Below are positions 48,679-58,048 of a stretch of DNA of 64,000 nucleotides, one piece after another. Numbering within the stretch: the first letter of the stretch is position 1; every line of letters starts with the position of its first letter. The stretch is from Ruminococcus sp. AF46-10NS (GTDB taxonomy: Bacteria; Bacillota; Clostridia; Lachnospirales; Lachnospiraceae), in assembly GCF_003474435.1 (NCBI RefSeq), contig NZ_QRNF01000004.1:78926-142925 (forward strand), read 5' to 3'. Below the pieces are notes generated by a model. The model had not been told where the DNA came from. It ran no database searches and saw nothing but the letters and a program-made list of their open reading frames with translations. A program made the position numbers and the translations under genes.

Positions 48679-50415
48679 ATGGAGGATTATAAGGAAATCT
48701 ATAATCAGTGGCTTGAAAACCCATACTTTGATGAGACAACAAAAGATGAGCTGAAAGCAATTAAAGACGACGAGAACGAGATCAAAGAGCGTTTTTATAT
48801 GGATCTTGAGTTTGGTACGGCAGGCCTGCGCGGTATCATTGGCGCGGGAACCAACCGTATGAATATTTACGTTGTAAGAAGAGCTACACAGGGTCTTGCC
48901 AACTACATTGCTAAAGTAGACAAGAAATCCCAGGGTGTTGCCATTGCATATGATTCCCGCCATATGTCACCGGAGTTTGCGCAGGAAGCAGCACTTTGTC
49001 TGGCAGCTAACGGAATCAAGGCTTATATCTTTGAGACACTTCGCCCGACACCGGAGCTTTCTTTTGCAGTACGTCATCTGGGATGTGTTGCAGGTATTAA
49101 CGTAACAGCCAGCCATAACCCGCCGGAATACAACGGATACAAGGTTTACTGGGAAGACGGCGCACAGATCACACCGCCTCATGACTCGGGAATCATGGGC
49201 GAGGTAAAAGCAATCTCCGACTGGAACACAGTGAAGACCATGGATAAAGAAGAAGCAGTGAAGGCAGGACTTTTCGAGGTGATCGGACAGGCTGTTGACG
49301 ATGCTTATATGGCAGAGCTTAAGAAACAGATCATCCATATGGACGCCATTGAGGCAGAGGGCAGGAACCTTAAGATCGTTTACACACCGCTTCACGGAAC
49401 CGGTAATATCCCGGCCAGAAGAATCCTCAAAGAGCTTGGATTTGAGAACGTATACGTAGTACCGGAGCAGGAGCTTCCGAATGGAGATTTCCCGACAGTA
49501 AGCTATCCGAACCCGGAGGCAGCAGAGGCATTTGAACTTGGCCTGAAGCTTGCAAAAGAAGTTGATGCAGACATCGTACTTGCAACAGACCCGGATGCAG
49601 ACCGCCTTGGTGTTCGCGTAAAAGACAAGAACGGCGAGTACCATGATCTTACCGGAAATATGTCCGGATGCCTTCTTGCAAACTACGAGTTGAGCCAGAG
49701 AAAGGCTGTAAACGGAAGCCTTCCTGAGGACGGAGCCCTTGTAAAGACAATCGTTACAACTAACCTGGCAGATGCTATTGCCAAGGGATACAACGTAAAA
49801 CTGATCGAAGTACTTACAGGATTCAAATACATCGGACAGCAGATCCTTGGATTTGAGAACAGCGGTAAGGGTACATATCTTTTCGGATTTGAGGAGAGCT
49901 ACGGCTGCCTGATCGGAACTTATGCAAGAGATAAAGATGCTATCGTTGCAACGATGGCACTTTGTGAGGCAGCAGCTTACTACAAGACTCAGGGCAAGAC
50001 TCTCTGGGATGCAATGATCGACATGTATGAGGAGTTTGGATACTACAAGGATGCAATCCAGGCAGTTACAATGAAAGGTATCGAGGGACTTCAGAAGATC
50101 CAGGAGATCATGACAACACTTCGCCAGAACCCACCTGCAGATTTTGCAGGACACAAGGTAACAGCTGTACGTGACTACAAGCTTGATGAGATCACAGATC
50201 TTGCAACAGGTGAGAAGAAGTCTACAGGACTTCCGAATTCCAATGTTCTCTACTATGAGCTTACAGATGATGCATGGGTTTGCGTAAGGCCGTCCGGAAC
50301 AGAACCGAAAGTTAAATTCTACTATGGCGTTAAAGGAACATCTCTTGCAGATGCAGACGAGAAATCTGATGCAATGGGCAAGGCTGTTCTTGCAATGGTT
50401 GATTCTATGAAATAA
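48679..50415 (+). CDS. pgcA: phosphoglucomutase / phosphomannomutase
   Basis: Alpha-D-phosphohexomutase of 578 residues interconverting sugar 1- and 6-phosphates. FGTAGLRGIIGAGTNRMN lies near residue 38. The phosphoserine loop is in TASHNPPEYNGYKVYW near 145, the Mg site in ATDPDADRLGVRV near 305, the sugar-binding FGFEESYGCLIG near 400, and the phosphate loop RPSGTEPKVKFYYG near 540. The stop overlaps the next ATG (TAATG). Confidence 0.94.
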   Translation: MEDYKEIYNQWLENPYFDETTKDELKAIKDDENEIKERFYMDLEFGTAGLRGIIGAGTNRMNIYVVRRATQGLANYIAKVDKKSQGVAIAYDSRHMSPEFAQEAALCLAANGIKAYIFETLRPTPELSFAVRHLGCVAGINVTASHNPPEYNGYKVYWEDGAQITPPHDSGIMGEVKAISDWNTVKTMDKEEAVKAGLFEVIGQAVDDAYMAELKKQIIHMDAIEAEGRNLKIVYTPLHGTGNIPARRILKELGFENVYVVPEQELPNGDFPTVSYPNPEAAEAFELGLKLAKEVDADIVLATDPDADRLGVRVKDKNGEYHDLTGNMSGCLLANYELSQRKAVNGSLPEDGALVKTIVTTNLADAIAKGYNVKLIEVLTGFKYIGQQILGFENSGKGTYLFGFEESYGCLIGTYARDKDAIVATMALCEAAAYYKTQGKTLWDAMIDMYEEFGYYKDAIQAVTMKGIEGLQKIQEIMTTLRQNPPADFAGHKVTAVRDYKLDEITDLATGEKKSTGLPNSNVLYYELTDDAWVCVRPSGTEPKVKFYYGVKGTSLADADEKSDAMGKAVLAMVDSMK

Positions 50416-50813
50416 TGGCAGAACAGAACAGATACACGTTCAAAGAACTTGTTGACATCATAAAGCGGATCCGCAGAGATTGTCCATGGGACAGTGTGCA
50501 GACACATGAGAGTCTGAGAGAATGTCTGGTCAATGAGACAGAGGAAGTTCTGGAAGGCATTGACCTTTTCCGTGAAACCGGTGACAGCGGCAATTTCTGC
50601 GAGGAGCTTGGAGATCTTCTGATGCTGGTTATCCTTCAGAGTGAGATCGCCCGTGAAGAAGGCATATTCACTTTAGATGATGTGATCAGCGGCGTTGCAG
50701 ACAAGATGATATTTCGTCATCCGAAGATTTTTTCACCGGAAGACAAAGAAGCCTGCAGCCTTTCTTGGGAAGAGCTGAAAAAGCGGGAAAAAAATCCGGG
50801 AAAACGCCTGTAA
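50415..50813 (+). CDS. mazG: MazG-family nucleotide pyrophosphohydrolase
   Basis: 132 residues, a single MazG domain, about half the length of two-domain MazG. Features: RIRRDCPWDSVQTHESLRECLVNETEEVLEGID (the ExxE metal site) and CEELGDLLMLVILQSEIARE (second ExxD pair). Converts NTPs to NMPs and pyrophosphate, probably house-cleaning. Coupled to the mutase gene by a one-base overlap and followed by the hup promoter. Confidence 0.9.
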   Translation: MAEQNRYTFKELVDIIKRIRRDCPWDSVQTHESLRECLVNETEEVLEGIDLFRETGDSGNFCEELGDLLMLVILQSEIAREEGIFTLDDVISGVADKMIFRHPKIFSPEDKEACSLSWEELKKREKNPGKRL

Positions 50814-50826
50814 TACGCGAAAAACC

Positions 50827-50854
50827 TTGACATTGAGGCTAAAAGGGTTATATA
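50827..50854 (+). promoter_or_regulatory. strong promoter for hup
   Basis: Consensus TTGACA (50827-50832), 16 bases, TATATA (50849-50854). Confidence 0.8.
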
Positions 50855-50906
50855 TATAAAGCAAAGCCAAAAAATATGAGAACATCAATTATTAGGAGGA
50901 AACACC

Positions 50907-51185
50907 ATGAATAAAACAGAATTAGTAGCAGCAATGGCGAAAGACACCAATCTTTCCAAGAAAGATGTAGAAGCTGTTCTGAAATCTTTTATCGATGTTG
51001 TAACTGATGAGCTGAAAAAAGGCGAGAAGATTCAGCTGGTTGGATTCGGAACTTTCGAAGTCAGCACAAGAGCTGCAAGAGAGGGTAGAAATCCTCAGAC
51101 TGGTGAGACTATGACAATCGAGGCTTCCAAGTCTCCGAAATTCAAAGCTGGAAAAGCTTTAAAGGACGTTGTCAACGGTAAATAA
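50907..51185 (+). CDS. hup: HU-family DNA-binding protein
   Basis: 92-residue histone-like protein that bends and compacts DNA as a dimer. Family blocks: MNKTELVAAMAKDTNLSKKDVEAVL, GEKIQLVGFGTFEV and the arm RAAREGRNPQTGETMTIEASKSPKFKAGKALK. ATTAGGAGG precedes the ATG. First of the conserved hup-rqcP-yabP-divIC-spoIIE block. Confidence 0.97.
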   Translation: MNKTELVAAMAKDTNLSKKDVEAVLKSFIDVVTDELKKGEKIQLVGFGTFEVSTRAAREGRNPQTGETMTIEASKSPKFKAGKALKDVVNGK

Positions 51186-51208
51186 TCTGTTAGTTCAGAG
51201 TGATAACG

Positions 51209-51246
51209 GCAGGGGGAACCAGAACTTGGTTTCCCCTGCTTTTTTA
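51209..51246 (+). terminator. terminator after hup
   Basis: GGCAGGGGGAACC and GGTTTCCCCTGC form a stem followed by TTTTTT. Likely partial readthrough feeds rqcP, whose ribosome site begins within 5 bases. Confidence 0.88.
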
Positions 51247-51258
51247 GGAGGAAAAAAT

Positions 51259-51498
51259 ATGCGTCTTGATAAATATCTGAAAGTATCCAGACTGATCAAA
51301 CGCCGCACAGTGGCAAACGAAGCCTGCGATGCGGGAAGAGTTCTGGTCAACGACAAACCGGCCAAGGCATCTGTACAGGTAAAGACAGGTGACACTGTGG
51401 AGATCCAGTTTGGAAGCCGTAATGTGAAGGTGGAAGTCCTGGAAGTCAGGGACACTGTAAAGAAAGATGAAGTGGAGAGCATGTTCCGCTATATCTGA
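51259..51498 (+). CDS. rqcP: RqcP (YabO/Hsp15-like S4 RNA-binding protein)
   Basis: 79 residues from ATG 51259 (AGGAGG upstream), essentially one S4 domain: MRLDKYLKVSRLIKRRTVANEACDAGRVLVNDKPAKASVQVKTGDTVEI, then a short tail. In Bacillus it works with RqcH in alanine tailing of stalled nascent chains on 50S subunits. The conserved place after hup supports the name. Confidence 0.92.
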   Translation: MRLDKYLKVSRLIKRRTVANEACDAGRVLVNDKPAKASVQVKTGDTVEIQFGSRNVKVEVLEVRDTVKKDEVESMFRYI

Positions 51499-51588
51499 TA
51501 CTGAGACAGCTTCTGATGAGGCAGAATGTTCTATTCCTGAAAAATCTTTCATAAAATAAATGAGAAATCCATACCAGGGAGGCAGGAC

Positions 51589-51870
51589 TTGGACGAGAAG
51601 AGATCCACATCACTTCACAGGCTGATGCTGGAACGTCAGAAAGGCGGCACCATCACAGGAATCCGTGAGGTGATCTCCTTTGACGAAAAAGAAATACTGC
51701 TGCACACAGAAGAAGGGAAGCTTTCCGTAAAAGGCGAAGCACTCCACGTAAAGCATCTTGATCTGGAAAGTGGGGAGATCAGTCTGGCAGGAAAGATCGA
51801 CAGCCTCGCCTATCTTGGCAGGAAAAAAGACAAAAAAGAAGAATCCCTTTTAAAAAGGCTGTTCCGATGA
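51589..51870 (+). CDS. yabP: sporulation protein YabP
   Basis: 93 residues, TTG start behind AGGGAGG. The YabP/YqfC fold shows as HRLMLERQKGGTITGIREVISFDEKEILLHTEEGKLSVKGEALHVKHLDLESGEISLAGKI, quoted here by its ends (residues 10-70). Needed for cortex formation in Bacillus. yabQ, usually next, is absent: only 116 bases without a frame separate yabP from divIC. Confidence 0.9.
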   Translation: MDEKRSTSLHRLMLERQKGGTITGIREVISFDEKEILLHTEEGKLSVKGEALHVKHLDLESGEISLAGKIDSLAYLGRKKDKKEESLLKRLFR

Positions 51871-51986
51871 AGAAAAAAGACGGCAAACTGGTTGAAATTT
51901 TTTTGAAGAAGATGTAAAATCTGGATATGTAAGCTCAGAAAAAGGAAATAATGCAGGTATAAACAGTTAAAAAAGGAGCAGACAGA

Positions 51987-52301
51987 TTGAAGAAGCCAGG
52001 GAAGGGAAAAAGAAAGAAAAAAATCGGATATAATTATCTCGGCATGATGGGAATCGCAGTCATTGCACTGGTTCTGCTTGGAAGCCTTATGCTGCAGACC
52101 AAGACACTTCAGAGTCGTCTGGACTATTATGATTCCAAGACATCGGATCTGGAGAAATCCATTGAGAATGAGAAAGACCGTACCAAGGAGATCGATGCTG
52201 AGAAGGAATACATGAAAACAGATGAATATGTGGAAGAAGCAGCCAGAGAGAAGCTTGGTCTTGTGAAAGATAATGAGATTGTATTCCAGGAAGAAAAATA
52301 G
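51987..52301 (+). CDS. divIC: DivIC/FtsB-like septum protein
   Basis: 104 residues, TTG start behind AAAAAAGGAG. A basic N-terminus, one membrane segment (MMGIAVIALVLLGSLML), an external coiled coil (LQSRLDYYDSKTSDLEKSIENEKDRTKEIDAEKEYM) and the typical ending VEEAAREKLGLVKDNEIVF. Part of the divisome with FtsL and DivIB. Position between yabP and spoIIE is conserved. Confidence 0.92.
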   Translation: MKKPGKGKRKKKIGYNYLGMMGIAVIALVLLGSLMLQTKTLQSRLDYYDSKTSDLEKSIENEKDRTKEIDAEKEYMKTDEYVEEAAREKLGLVKDNEIVFQEEK

Positions 52302-52352
52302 CGGAAATATCGTGGATTTTGACGGAAAATTTTTTCAGGCTTTCGTGCTGCT

Positions 52353-52385
52353 TTGACAGATATTTCAGAAAACCTCCTTTATAAT
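52353..52385 (+). promoter_or_regulatory. Spo0A-type sigma-A promoter for spoIIE
   Basis: TTGACA (52353-52358) and TATAAT (52380-52385) are both consensus but 21 bases apart, too far for ordinary sigma-A use. This is the spacing known for the Bacillus spoIIE and spoIIG promoters, which need Spo0A-P. TGACGGA at 52320-52326 is one mismatch from the 0A box core TGNCGAA. Confidence 0.75.
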
Positions 52386-52421
52386 AATCAGTCAGTGAAG
52401 GTTATCAGGGGAGGGGAGAAT

Positions 52422-53915
52422 ATGCAGGAATGGATAATTGCCATGCTCGTAGTCAGCATACTGCTGATGATCCGGGACATGGCAAAAACTGTCTTTTCGG
52501 GAAAAACGCACGAAAAAGAAGAAATCATGCCGCCAGGTGAGAGCCATCCCCAGAAGGAGAAGGTGGAGAAGTATGCAGCATCACTCCGGAAGCTGGCTGA
52601 TACTTTTTATGGAATGCCGTACCGAAAGGAATTCCTGAGCAGCGGGCAGCTGAACCGGATCATCTCCGATACCAGTGCAGCAGTGTGTTCCAGATGCTAT
52701 CAGCGGGAAATCTGCTGGGGAGAGCGTGCCGGTGACACCATGCGCTGCAGTGAAAATATGATCCGCACCATGGAAGAGGGAGATGAAGAGTCTATCCGTC
52801 AGGTACGCAGCGACTGGATGGGAGCCTGCGGAAGGTCTGCCCAGTATTTTCAGGTGATGGGGGAAGAATTCCGGGAAGAACGGCAGAATCTTGTATGGGA
52901 CAACCGCATGATCGAGAGCCGTCTGGCAGTTGCTCAGCAGCTCACGGAGATATCCAGGATCATGGATCATATGGCTGAAGAACTGTATGATATTATGCCT
53001 GCAGACCCTCAGTTTCAGGAAGACCTGCGAAAAGCTTTCCGAAAAAAACATATTGTTATCCGTCGTGTCTGGGTCATGGACAAGGTTGAGGGAAGACGGC
53101 AGGTTTTTTTGAATATGAGAGCAAGGAGCGGTCAGTGTGTTTCCATGGTGGAAATCTCCCAGATCCTGTCAAGGATCTGCGGAAGTCCCATGACTCCGGA
53201 GCAGGGAAGCAGAAGTATTGTGAACGGAGAGTTCCATACTGTACATTTTGTGGAAGATGTGAGCTATCAGATGCTCTATGGAGTAGCCAGGCTTACAAGA
53301 GAGCAGGAAAAAGTTTCAGGTGATAATTATATCTGTCGGCAGGAAGAAGATGGCAGGTTTTTTCTCTGCCTTTCCGATGGAATGGGGTCAGGAATGGAAG
53401 CTTTTAAGGAGAGCGAGATCGTTGTGGAACTTCTGGAGCAGTTTATGGAATCAGGACTTTCCCAGGAAACAGCAGCCAGAATGGTGAATTCTGCGTTGCT
53501 TCTGAAGGGCAGGGAAGGGATGTTTTCCACAGTGGATATCTGTGCGGTAGATTTATATACAGGAATCTGTAATTTCCTTAAGGCAGGAGCTTCTTCTACT
53601 TTTATCAAGCGCGACCACTGGGTGGAATCCATTGCCTCAGAGAGCCTTGCAGCAGGTCTGGTGCAGCAACTGGACTTTGACACAGCTTCCAGGAAGCTTT
53701 ATCATGGAGATTATCTGATCATGATGACAGATGGAGTTCTGGATGCCCTGCCGGCAGAACGGGAAGAGGAAACCATGAAAGAAATTATCATGGATGTCCA
53801 TGAGAAAGAACCTAAAGAGATGGGCAGAGGAATCCTGGAGCGGGTTCTCGGGTACAGCGACTACCGTGCAAGGGATGATATGACTGTTGTTGTGGCGGGC
53901 TTATGGAAGAAATAA
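52422..53915 (+). CDS. spoIIE: stage II sporulation protein E, short form
   Basis: PP2C-type phosphatase that dephosphorylates SpoIIAA to free sigma-F in the forespore. 497 residues from ATG 52422 (GGGAGGGGAG upstream). Only one membrane segment (WIIAMLVVSILLMIRDM) is present, so the ten-segment N-terminal domain of the Bacillus protein is missing. A Cys-containing central domain (CSRCYQREICWG) is followed by the PP2C domain with LSDGMGSGMEAFKES near 320, MMTDGVLDALP near 440 and RDDMTVVVAG at the end. Context within the hup-ftsH block supports the identity. Confidence 0.92.
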   Translation: MQEWIIAMLVVSILLMIRDMAKTVFSGKTHEKEEIMPPGESHPQKEKVEKYAASLRKLADTFYGMPYRKEFLSSGQLNRIISDTSAAVCSRCYQREICWGERAGDTMRCSENMIRTMEEGDEESIRQVRSDWMGACGRSAQYFQVMGEEFREERQNLVWDNRMIESRLAVAQQLTEISRIMDHMAEELYDIMPADPQFQEDLRKAFRKKHIVIRRVWVMDKVEGRRQVFLNMRARSGQCVSMVEISQILSRICGSPMTPEQGSRSIVNGEFHTVHFVEDVSYQMLYGVARLTREQEKVSGDNYICRQEEDGRFFLCLSDGMGSGMEAFKESEIVVELLEQFMESGLSQETAARMVNSALLLKGREGMFSTVDICAVDLYTGICNFLKAGASSTFIKRDHWVESIASESLAAGLVQQLDFDTASRKLYHGDYLIMMTDGVLDALPAEREEETMKEIIMDVHEKEPKEMGRGILERVLGYSDYRARDDMTVVVAGLWKK

Positions 53916-53937
53916 AAATGTTTTTACAGGAGAAAAA

Positions 53938-55364
53938 ATGATCTGGCGTGTAAGGAAATATATCAGGGAAAATCATATGCTGAAAGCAGGGGATATGGTA
54001 GCGGCAGGAGTGTCCGGCGGCGCAGATTCCATTGCCATGCTCCATATTTTAAAGGAAATCCAGCGTGATATGGGCTTTGCCCTGGAGGCTGTCCATATCC
54101 ATCATGGAATCCGCGGAGAAGAAGCCGACCGGGATGAAGTCATGGTAAGAAAAATCTGTGTGGAATGGGAGATTCCGCTGGAAGTCTACCACTATCCGGT
54201 GCCTGATCTTTCCAGAAAATGGAAGCTTGGCGAGGAAGAAACCGGAAGGATCGTCAGGAAGCAGGCTTTTTTTAGGGAGAGAGAAAGACTGGGATTTCCC
54301 GGGGAGGAGACAGATGAAGGACCGCAGTTTCTTGCGGCACTGGCCCACAACCGGAATGATTTGGCGGAAACGTTGATCCACCATCTGGCCAGAGGGACAG
54401 GGATCCGTGGCCTTGCAGGGATCCGCCCCTGTGGAAATGGGATCATCCGCCCTGTTTTATGTTTAGAGCGGCGGGAAATTGTCAATTATCTGAAAGAGAA
54501 TGGAATTCCTCATATCACAGACAGTACCAATCTTTCAGATGAATATACCAGAAACCGCATCCGGCACCATGTGCTGCCTGCCATGGAGAACGAGATCAAC
54601 TCAAGAACTGTGGAACATATGGCAGAGACCGCCAGAGTTCTGGCAGCGGCAGATGATTACTTTGGGAAAAAAGGTCAGGAGCTTCTGGATCAATGTAAGG
54701 CTGAGGACGGCTATCTTTTGGACAGGGAATTCTTTGAGAAAGATCCGATCATCCAGGAGTACGCAGTTCTCGAAGCGTTCGGCCGTCTTGCCGGAAAACG
54801 GAAGGATTATACATCTCTTCATGTGGAACAGGTACTTTCCCTTCAGAAAAAAGAGAACGGACGCTACACAGAATTTCCTCAGAAGATCCGTGCAGTAAAG
54901 GAGTACGGCGGTGTCCGCCTGAGAAAGATATCTCCGCAACAGGAAAAAAAACATAGAGAAACAGAAGATCTGTCAGGTTTTTTTCGGGAAATACCGGTTC
55001 CGGGAACTCTGGAAAGCCTTTCGGGATCTTTGAGGCAAAAATTTTTTCCTATAAGAATCAGAAGATTGAAGAAAATAAGTATACGAAATGGTTTGATTAT
55101 GATAAAATAAAAAATAGTCCATGCGTTCGTACCAGAAGACAGGGGGATTTCCTTGTTGTGAACCGTGAAGGCGGCAGGAAGAAACTGAACAGGGTCTTTA
55201 TTGATGAGAAAATCCCCGCAAGCTTAAGAGATAAGCTTCCTGTTGTTGCAACAGACAGCGAGATTCTCTGGATTCCTGGAGGACGGATGAACGAACAGTA
55301 TAAGATCACTTCCACTACAGGGAGAGTGTTGGAATTACATTACCAAGGAGGAGTTTTATCATGA
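53938..55364 (+). CDS. tilS: tRNA(Ile)-lysidine synthase, frameshifted
   Basis: Makes lysidine at C34 of tRNA-Ile2 so that it reads AUA. The PP-loop SGGADSIAML lies near residue 28, then HHGIRGEEADRDE, AHNRNDLAETLIHHLARGTGIRGLAG and DSTNLSDEYTRNRIRHHVLP. One base is missing at 55023-55025. The first frame runs out at 55110, and the second supplies the C-terminal domain (IFEAKIFSYKNQK ... RRQGDFLVVNREGGRKKLNRVFIDEKIP). It ends at 55364, overlapping the hpt ATG as ATGA. Start ATG 53938 follows AGGAG. Repaired length is 475 residues. Confidence 0.92.
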
Positions 55365-55888
55365 GCGAAAAAATCAGAGTTTTACTCAGTGAAGCAGAGG
55401 TAGATGCCCGTATCCAGGAAGTTGCAGATGTGATCAACAGGGATTATGAAGGTAAGGAAGTGCACATGATCTGTGTCCTGAAAGGTGGCGTTTTCTTTAT
55501 GTGTGAGCTTGCCAAGAGGATTACACGTCCGGTAACTCTGGATTTCATGTCTGTATCCAGTTATGGTGATGACACAAAATCAAGCGGTGTTGTAAAGATC
55601 GTCAAGGACCTTGATCAGCCACTGGAAGGCAGGGATGTTCTGATCGTGGAGGATATCATTGACTCCGGAAGAACATTAAGCTATCTGCTGCGCATCTTAA
55701 AAGGCAGACATCCGGCCAGCATTAAACTCTGTACACTTCTTGACAAGCCGGAGAGACGTGTGACAGAAGTAGAAGTAGATTACTGCTGCTTCAACATTCC
55801 GGATGAGTTTGTAGTAGGTTATGGACTTGATTATGCCCAGAAATACAGAAACCTTCCTTATATCGGAGTAGTGGAGCTGGAGGACTGA
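55361..55888 (+). CDS. hpt: hypoxanthine phosphoribosyltransferase
   Basis: Purine salvage enzyme of 175 residues. Signatures: [22 protein letters not shown] N-terminal loop, and the PRPP-binding [22 protein letters not shown] near residue 90-112. The hood and C-terminal [29 protein letters not shown] are also present. Start overlaps the tilS stop. AAGGAGGAG precedes it. The tilS-hpt-ftsH order is conserved widely in Firmicutes. Confidence 0.96.
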   Translation: MSEKIRVLLSEAEVDARIQEVADVINRDYEGKEVHMICVLKGGVFFMCELAKRITRPVTLDFMSVSSYGDDTKSSGVVKIVKDLDQPLEGRDVLIVEDIIDSGRTLSYLLRILKGRHPASIKLCTLLDKPERRVTEVEVDYCCFNIPDEFVVGYGLDYAQKYRNLPYIGVVELED

Positions 55889-55904
55889 AAGGAGATTTAA
55901 CCAA

Positions 55905-57728
55905 GTGAGCAAGCATTCAGGTAAGATAGGCCTGTACTTTCTGCTTATTGTGGCGCTGATCGCAGGATATCTGTATCTCAATGACCAGGTATCGACCCAG
56001 GGAAGCTACACAATGGGACAGCTGGAGAAGGCCCTGGAAGAAGACAAGGTGACGGATGCTGTGATCCATCAGAACAGAGAAGTGCCCACCGGTTATGTAA
56101 CAGCAAATATTGTTTCAGACGGTCAGAAGACAGTCTATGTAACCGATGTAAAAGAAGCAGAGGAAATTCTTGAGAAATATGACATCGATCCTACCATCCG
56201 TAATGTTCCTAAGGACAGTTCTGTGATCGGAACCGTTCTTCCAGTCGTACTGACAGGTGCTATTCTCATCTTTTTCTTTATGATGATGAACCGTCAGATG
56301 TCCGGTGGCGGCGGAAGCAATGCGAAGATGATGAACTTTGGAAAAAGCAGGGCCAGAATGTCCTCCCCGGATGATAAGAAAGTAACATTTAAGGATGTTG
56401 CAGGTCTCCAGGAGGAGAAAGAGGATCTGGAGGAAGTGGTTGACTTTCTGAAATCCCCTCAGAAATACACAAAAGTCGGAGCCAGAATCCCGAAAGGAGT
56501 GATCCTTGTGGGCCCTCCGGGAACCGGTAAGACGCTTCTTGCAAAAGCTGTTGCAGGTGAAGCTGGCGTACCGTTTTTCTCCATCTCAGGATCAGATTTC
56601 GTGGAGATGTTTGTAGGCGTCGGTGCTTCCCGTGTAAGAGACCTTTTTGAAGAGGGCAAACGTCATGCACCGTGTATCATCTTTATTGATGAAATTGATG
56701 CAGTTGCCCGCCAGAGAGGAACCGGCATGGGTGGCGGCCACGATGAGAGAGAGCAGACACTGAACCAGCTTCTTGTTGAGATGGATGGTTTTGGTGTAAA
56801 CGAAGGAATCATCGTGATGGCAGCAACCAACCGTGTGGATATTCTTGACCCGGCGATTCTCCGCCCAGGTCGATTTGACCGTAAGGTAGGCGTTGGCCGT
56901 CCGGACGTTAAGGGAAGAGAAGAGATCCTGATGGTACATGCCAAGGATAAACCGCTGGGAGACGATGTGGATCTTCGCCAGATCGCCCAGACAACTGCAG
57001 GATTTACAGGTGCCGATCTTGAGAACCTTCTCAATGAGGCTGCCATTGACGCAGCAAAAGAAAGCCGTCCTTATATCATGCAGAAAGATATCAAGAAAGC
57101 TTTCATTAAAGTTGGAATCGGTGCGGAGAAGAAGAGTAAGGTGATCTCAGAGAAAGAGAAGAAAATCACAGCTTATCATGAGGCGGGTCATGCGATCCTT
57201 TTCCATGTGCTTCCGCATATGGATCCGGTATATACCATTTCTATTATTCCTACAGGAATGGGAGCTGCAGGCTACACCATGCCGTTGCCGGATAATGATG
57301 AGATGTTCAACACAAAGAATAAGATGCTGGAAGATATCACAACACTTCTGGGAGGTCGTGTGGCTGAGGAGATCATCTTCGGCGATATCACAACAGGAGC
57401 TTCCAACGATATCAAACGTGCTACAGAGACAGCCCGTTCCATGGTCATGAAATACGGTATGTCAGATAAGATCGGTCTGATCGCTTATGGCAATGACGAT
57501 GATGAAGTATTTATCGGCCGTGACCTGGCACATACCAGAGGCTATAGTGAAGAAGTAGCAAGAGAAATTGATGAAGAGATTTCCCGCATTATCAGTGAGT
57601 GCCATACAAGAGCAGAGAATCTTATCCGTGAGCATATCGGTGTTCTCCACAGTTGTGCAGCCCTTCTTCTTGAGAAGGAAAAAGTACATCGTGAAGAGTT
57701 TGAAGCACTTTTTACAACAGAAAAATAA
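55905..57728 (+). CDS. ftsH: ATP-dependent zinc metalloprotease FtsH
   Basis: Hexameric membrane AAA protease of 607 residues, GTG start behind GGAGAT. Two membrane segments (about residues 7-24 and 108-126) flank an external domain. The AAA module has [19 protein letters not shown] near 204, [13 protein letters not shown] and the second region of homology [18 protein letters not shown]. The zinc protease site is HEAGH near 426, with the third ligand in [11 protein letters not shown]. Slightly short at the C-terminus compared with E. coli. Confidence 0.97.
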   Translation: MSKHSGKIGLYFLLIVALIAGYLYLNDQVSTQGSYTMGQLEKALEEDKVTDAVIHQNREVPTGYVTANIVSDGQKTVYVTDVKEAEEILEKYDIDPTIRNVPKDSSVIGTVLPVVLTGAILIFFFMMMNRQMSGGGGSNAKMMNFGKSRARMSSPDDKKVTFKDVAGLQEEKEDLEEVVDFLKSPQKYTKVGARIPKGVILVGPPGTGKTLLAKAVAGEAGVPFFSISGSDFVEMFVGVGASRVRDLFEEGKRHAPCIIFIDEIDAVARQRGTGMGGGHDEREQTLNQLLVEMDGFGVNEGIIVMAATNRVDILDPAILRPGRFDRKVGVGRPDVKGREEILMVHAKDKPLGDDVDLRQIAQTTAGFTGADLENLLNEAAIDAAKESRPYIMQKDIKKAFIKVGIGAEKKSKVISEKEKKITAYHEAGHAILFHVLPHMDPVYTISIIPTGMGAAGYTMPLPDNDEMFNTKNKMLEDITTLLGGRVAEEIIFGDITTGASNDIKRATETARSMVMKYGMSDKIGLIAYGNDDDEVFIGRDLAHTRGYSEEVAREIDEEISRIISECHTRAENLIREHIGVLHSCAALLLEKEKVHREEFEALFTTEK

Positions 57729-57753
57729 GAGGTTGCAGAAACTAACGAATAAA

Positions 57754-57800
57754 GTGCACAAAAAAATATATCGAATTTTGTGAACTTTGTGCACACTTTT
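57754..57800 (+). terminator. terminator after ftsH
   Basis: GTGCACAAA (57754-57762) pairs with TTTGTGCAC (57786-57794), and five T residues follow after AC. Confidence 0.65.
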
Positions 57801-57814
57801 TGGTGGACACATGG

Positions 57815-57830
57815 TACGATATATATCGTA
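57815..57830. promoter_or_regulatory. 16-base palindrome upstream of the amylase gene
   Basis: TACGATAT-ATATCGTA is perfectly symmetric and includes a TATAT core near where a -10 might lie. Candidate operator, regulator unknown. Confidence 0.45.
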
Positions 57831-57890
57831 AAACCCCCCAATACATTATATAGTTTTTGCTACACCCCATAAGAAGAAATACCTTCTCCA

Positions 57891-57920
57891 AAAAAGGCAG
57901 CCTAACCAGCTGTCTTTTTT
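57891..57920 (+). terminator. terminator-like hairpin in the amylase leader
   Basis: AAAGGCAGC and GCTGTCTTT pair around CTAACCA, and six T follow. It lies between the palindrome and the amylase gene, so it could attenuate. Confidence 0.7.
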
Positions 57921-57955
57921 ACTGCAAAAAAATATGCGAAATGAGGAGAGGAAAA

Positions 57956-58006
57956 ATGAAGAAAACAAAAGCAGGAATGCTTGCAGGATACAAAAAATTA
58001 AGATAA
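57956..58006 (+). CDS. possible 16-residue peptide
   Basis: ATG behind GAGGAGAGG opens MKKTKAGMLAGYKKLR and a TAA at 58004-58006. Very basic, no known match. The ribosome site is excellent, but such a short frame could arise by chance or be the remnant of a longer leader. Confidence 0.3.
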   Translation: MKKTKAGMLAGYKKLR

Positions 58007-58048
58007 TATACTAAATATGAGTGCTAAAGACAGAGCGAGGGAAATATA

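Larger units (their letters stand above)
57729..58048. other. intergenic region between ftsH and the amylase gene
   Basis: Holds a GTGCACAAA/TTTGTGCAC hairpin, a perfect 16-base palindrome, a second terminator-like hairpin and a possible 16-residue peptide frame, each listed separately. Confidence 0.6.
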
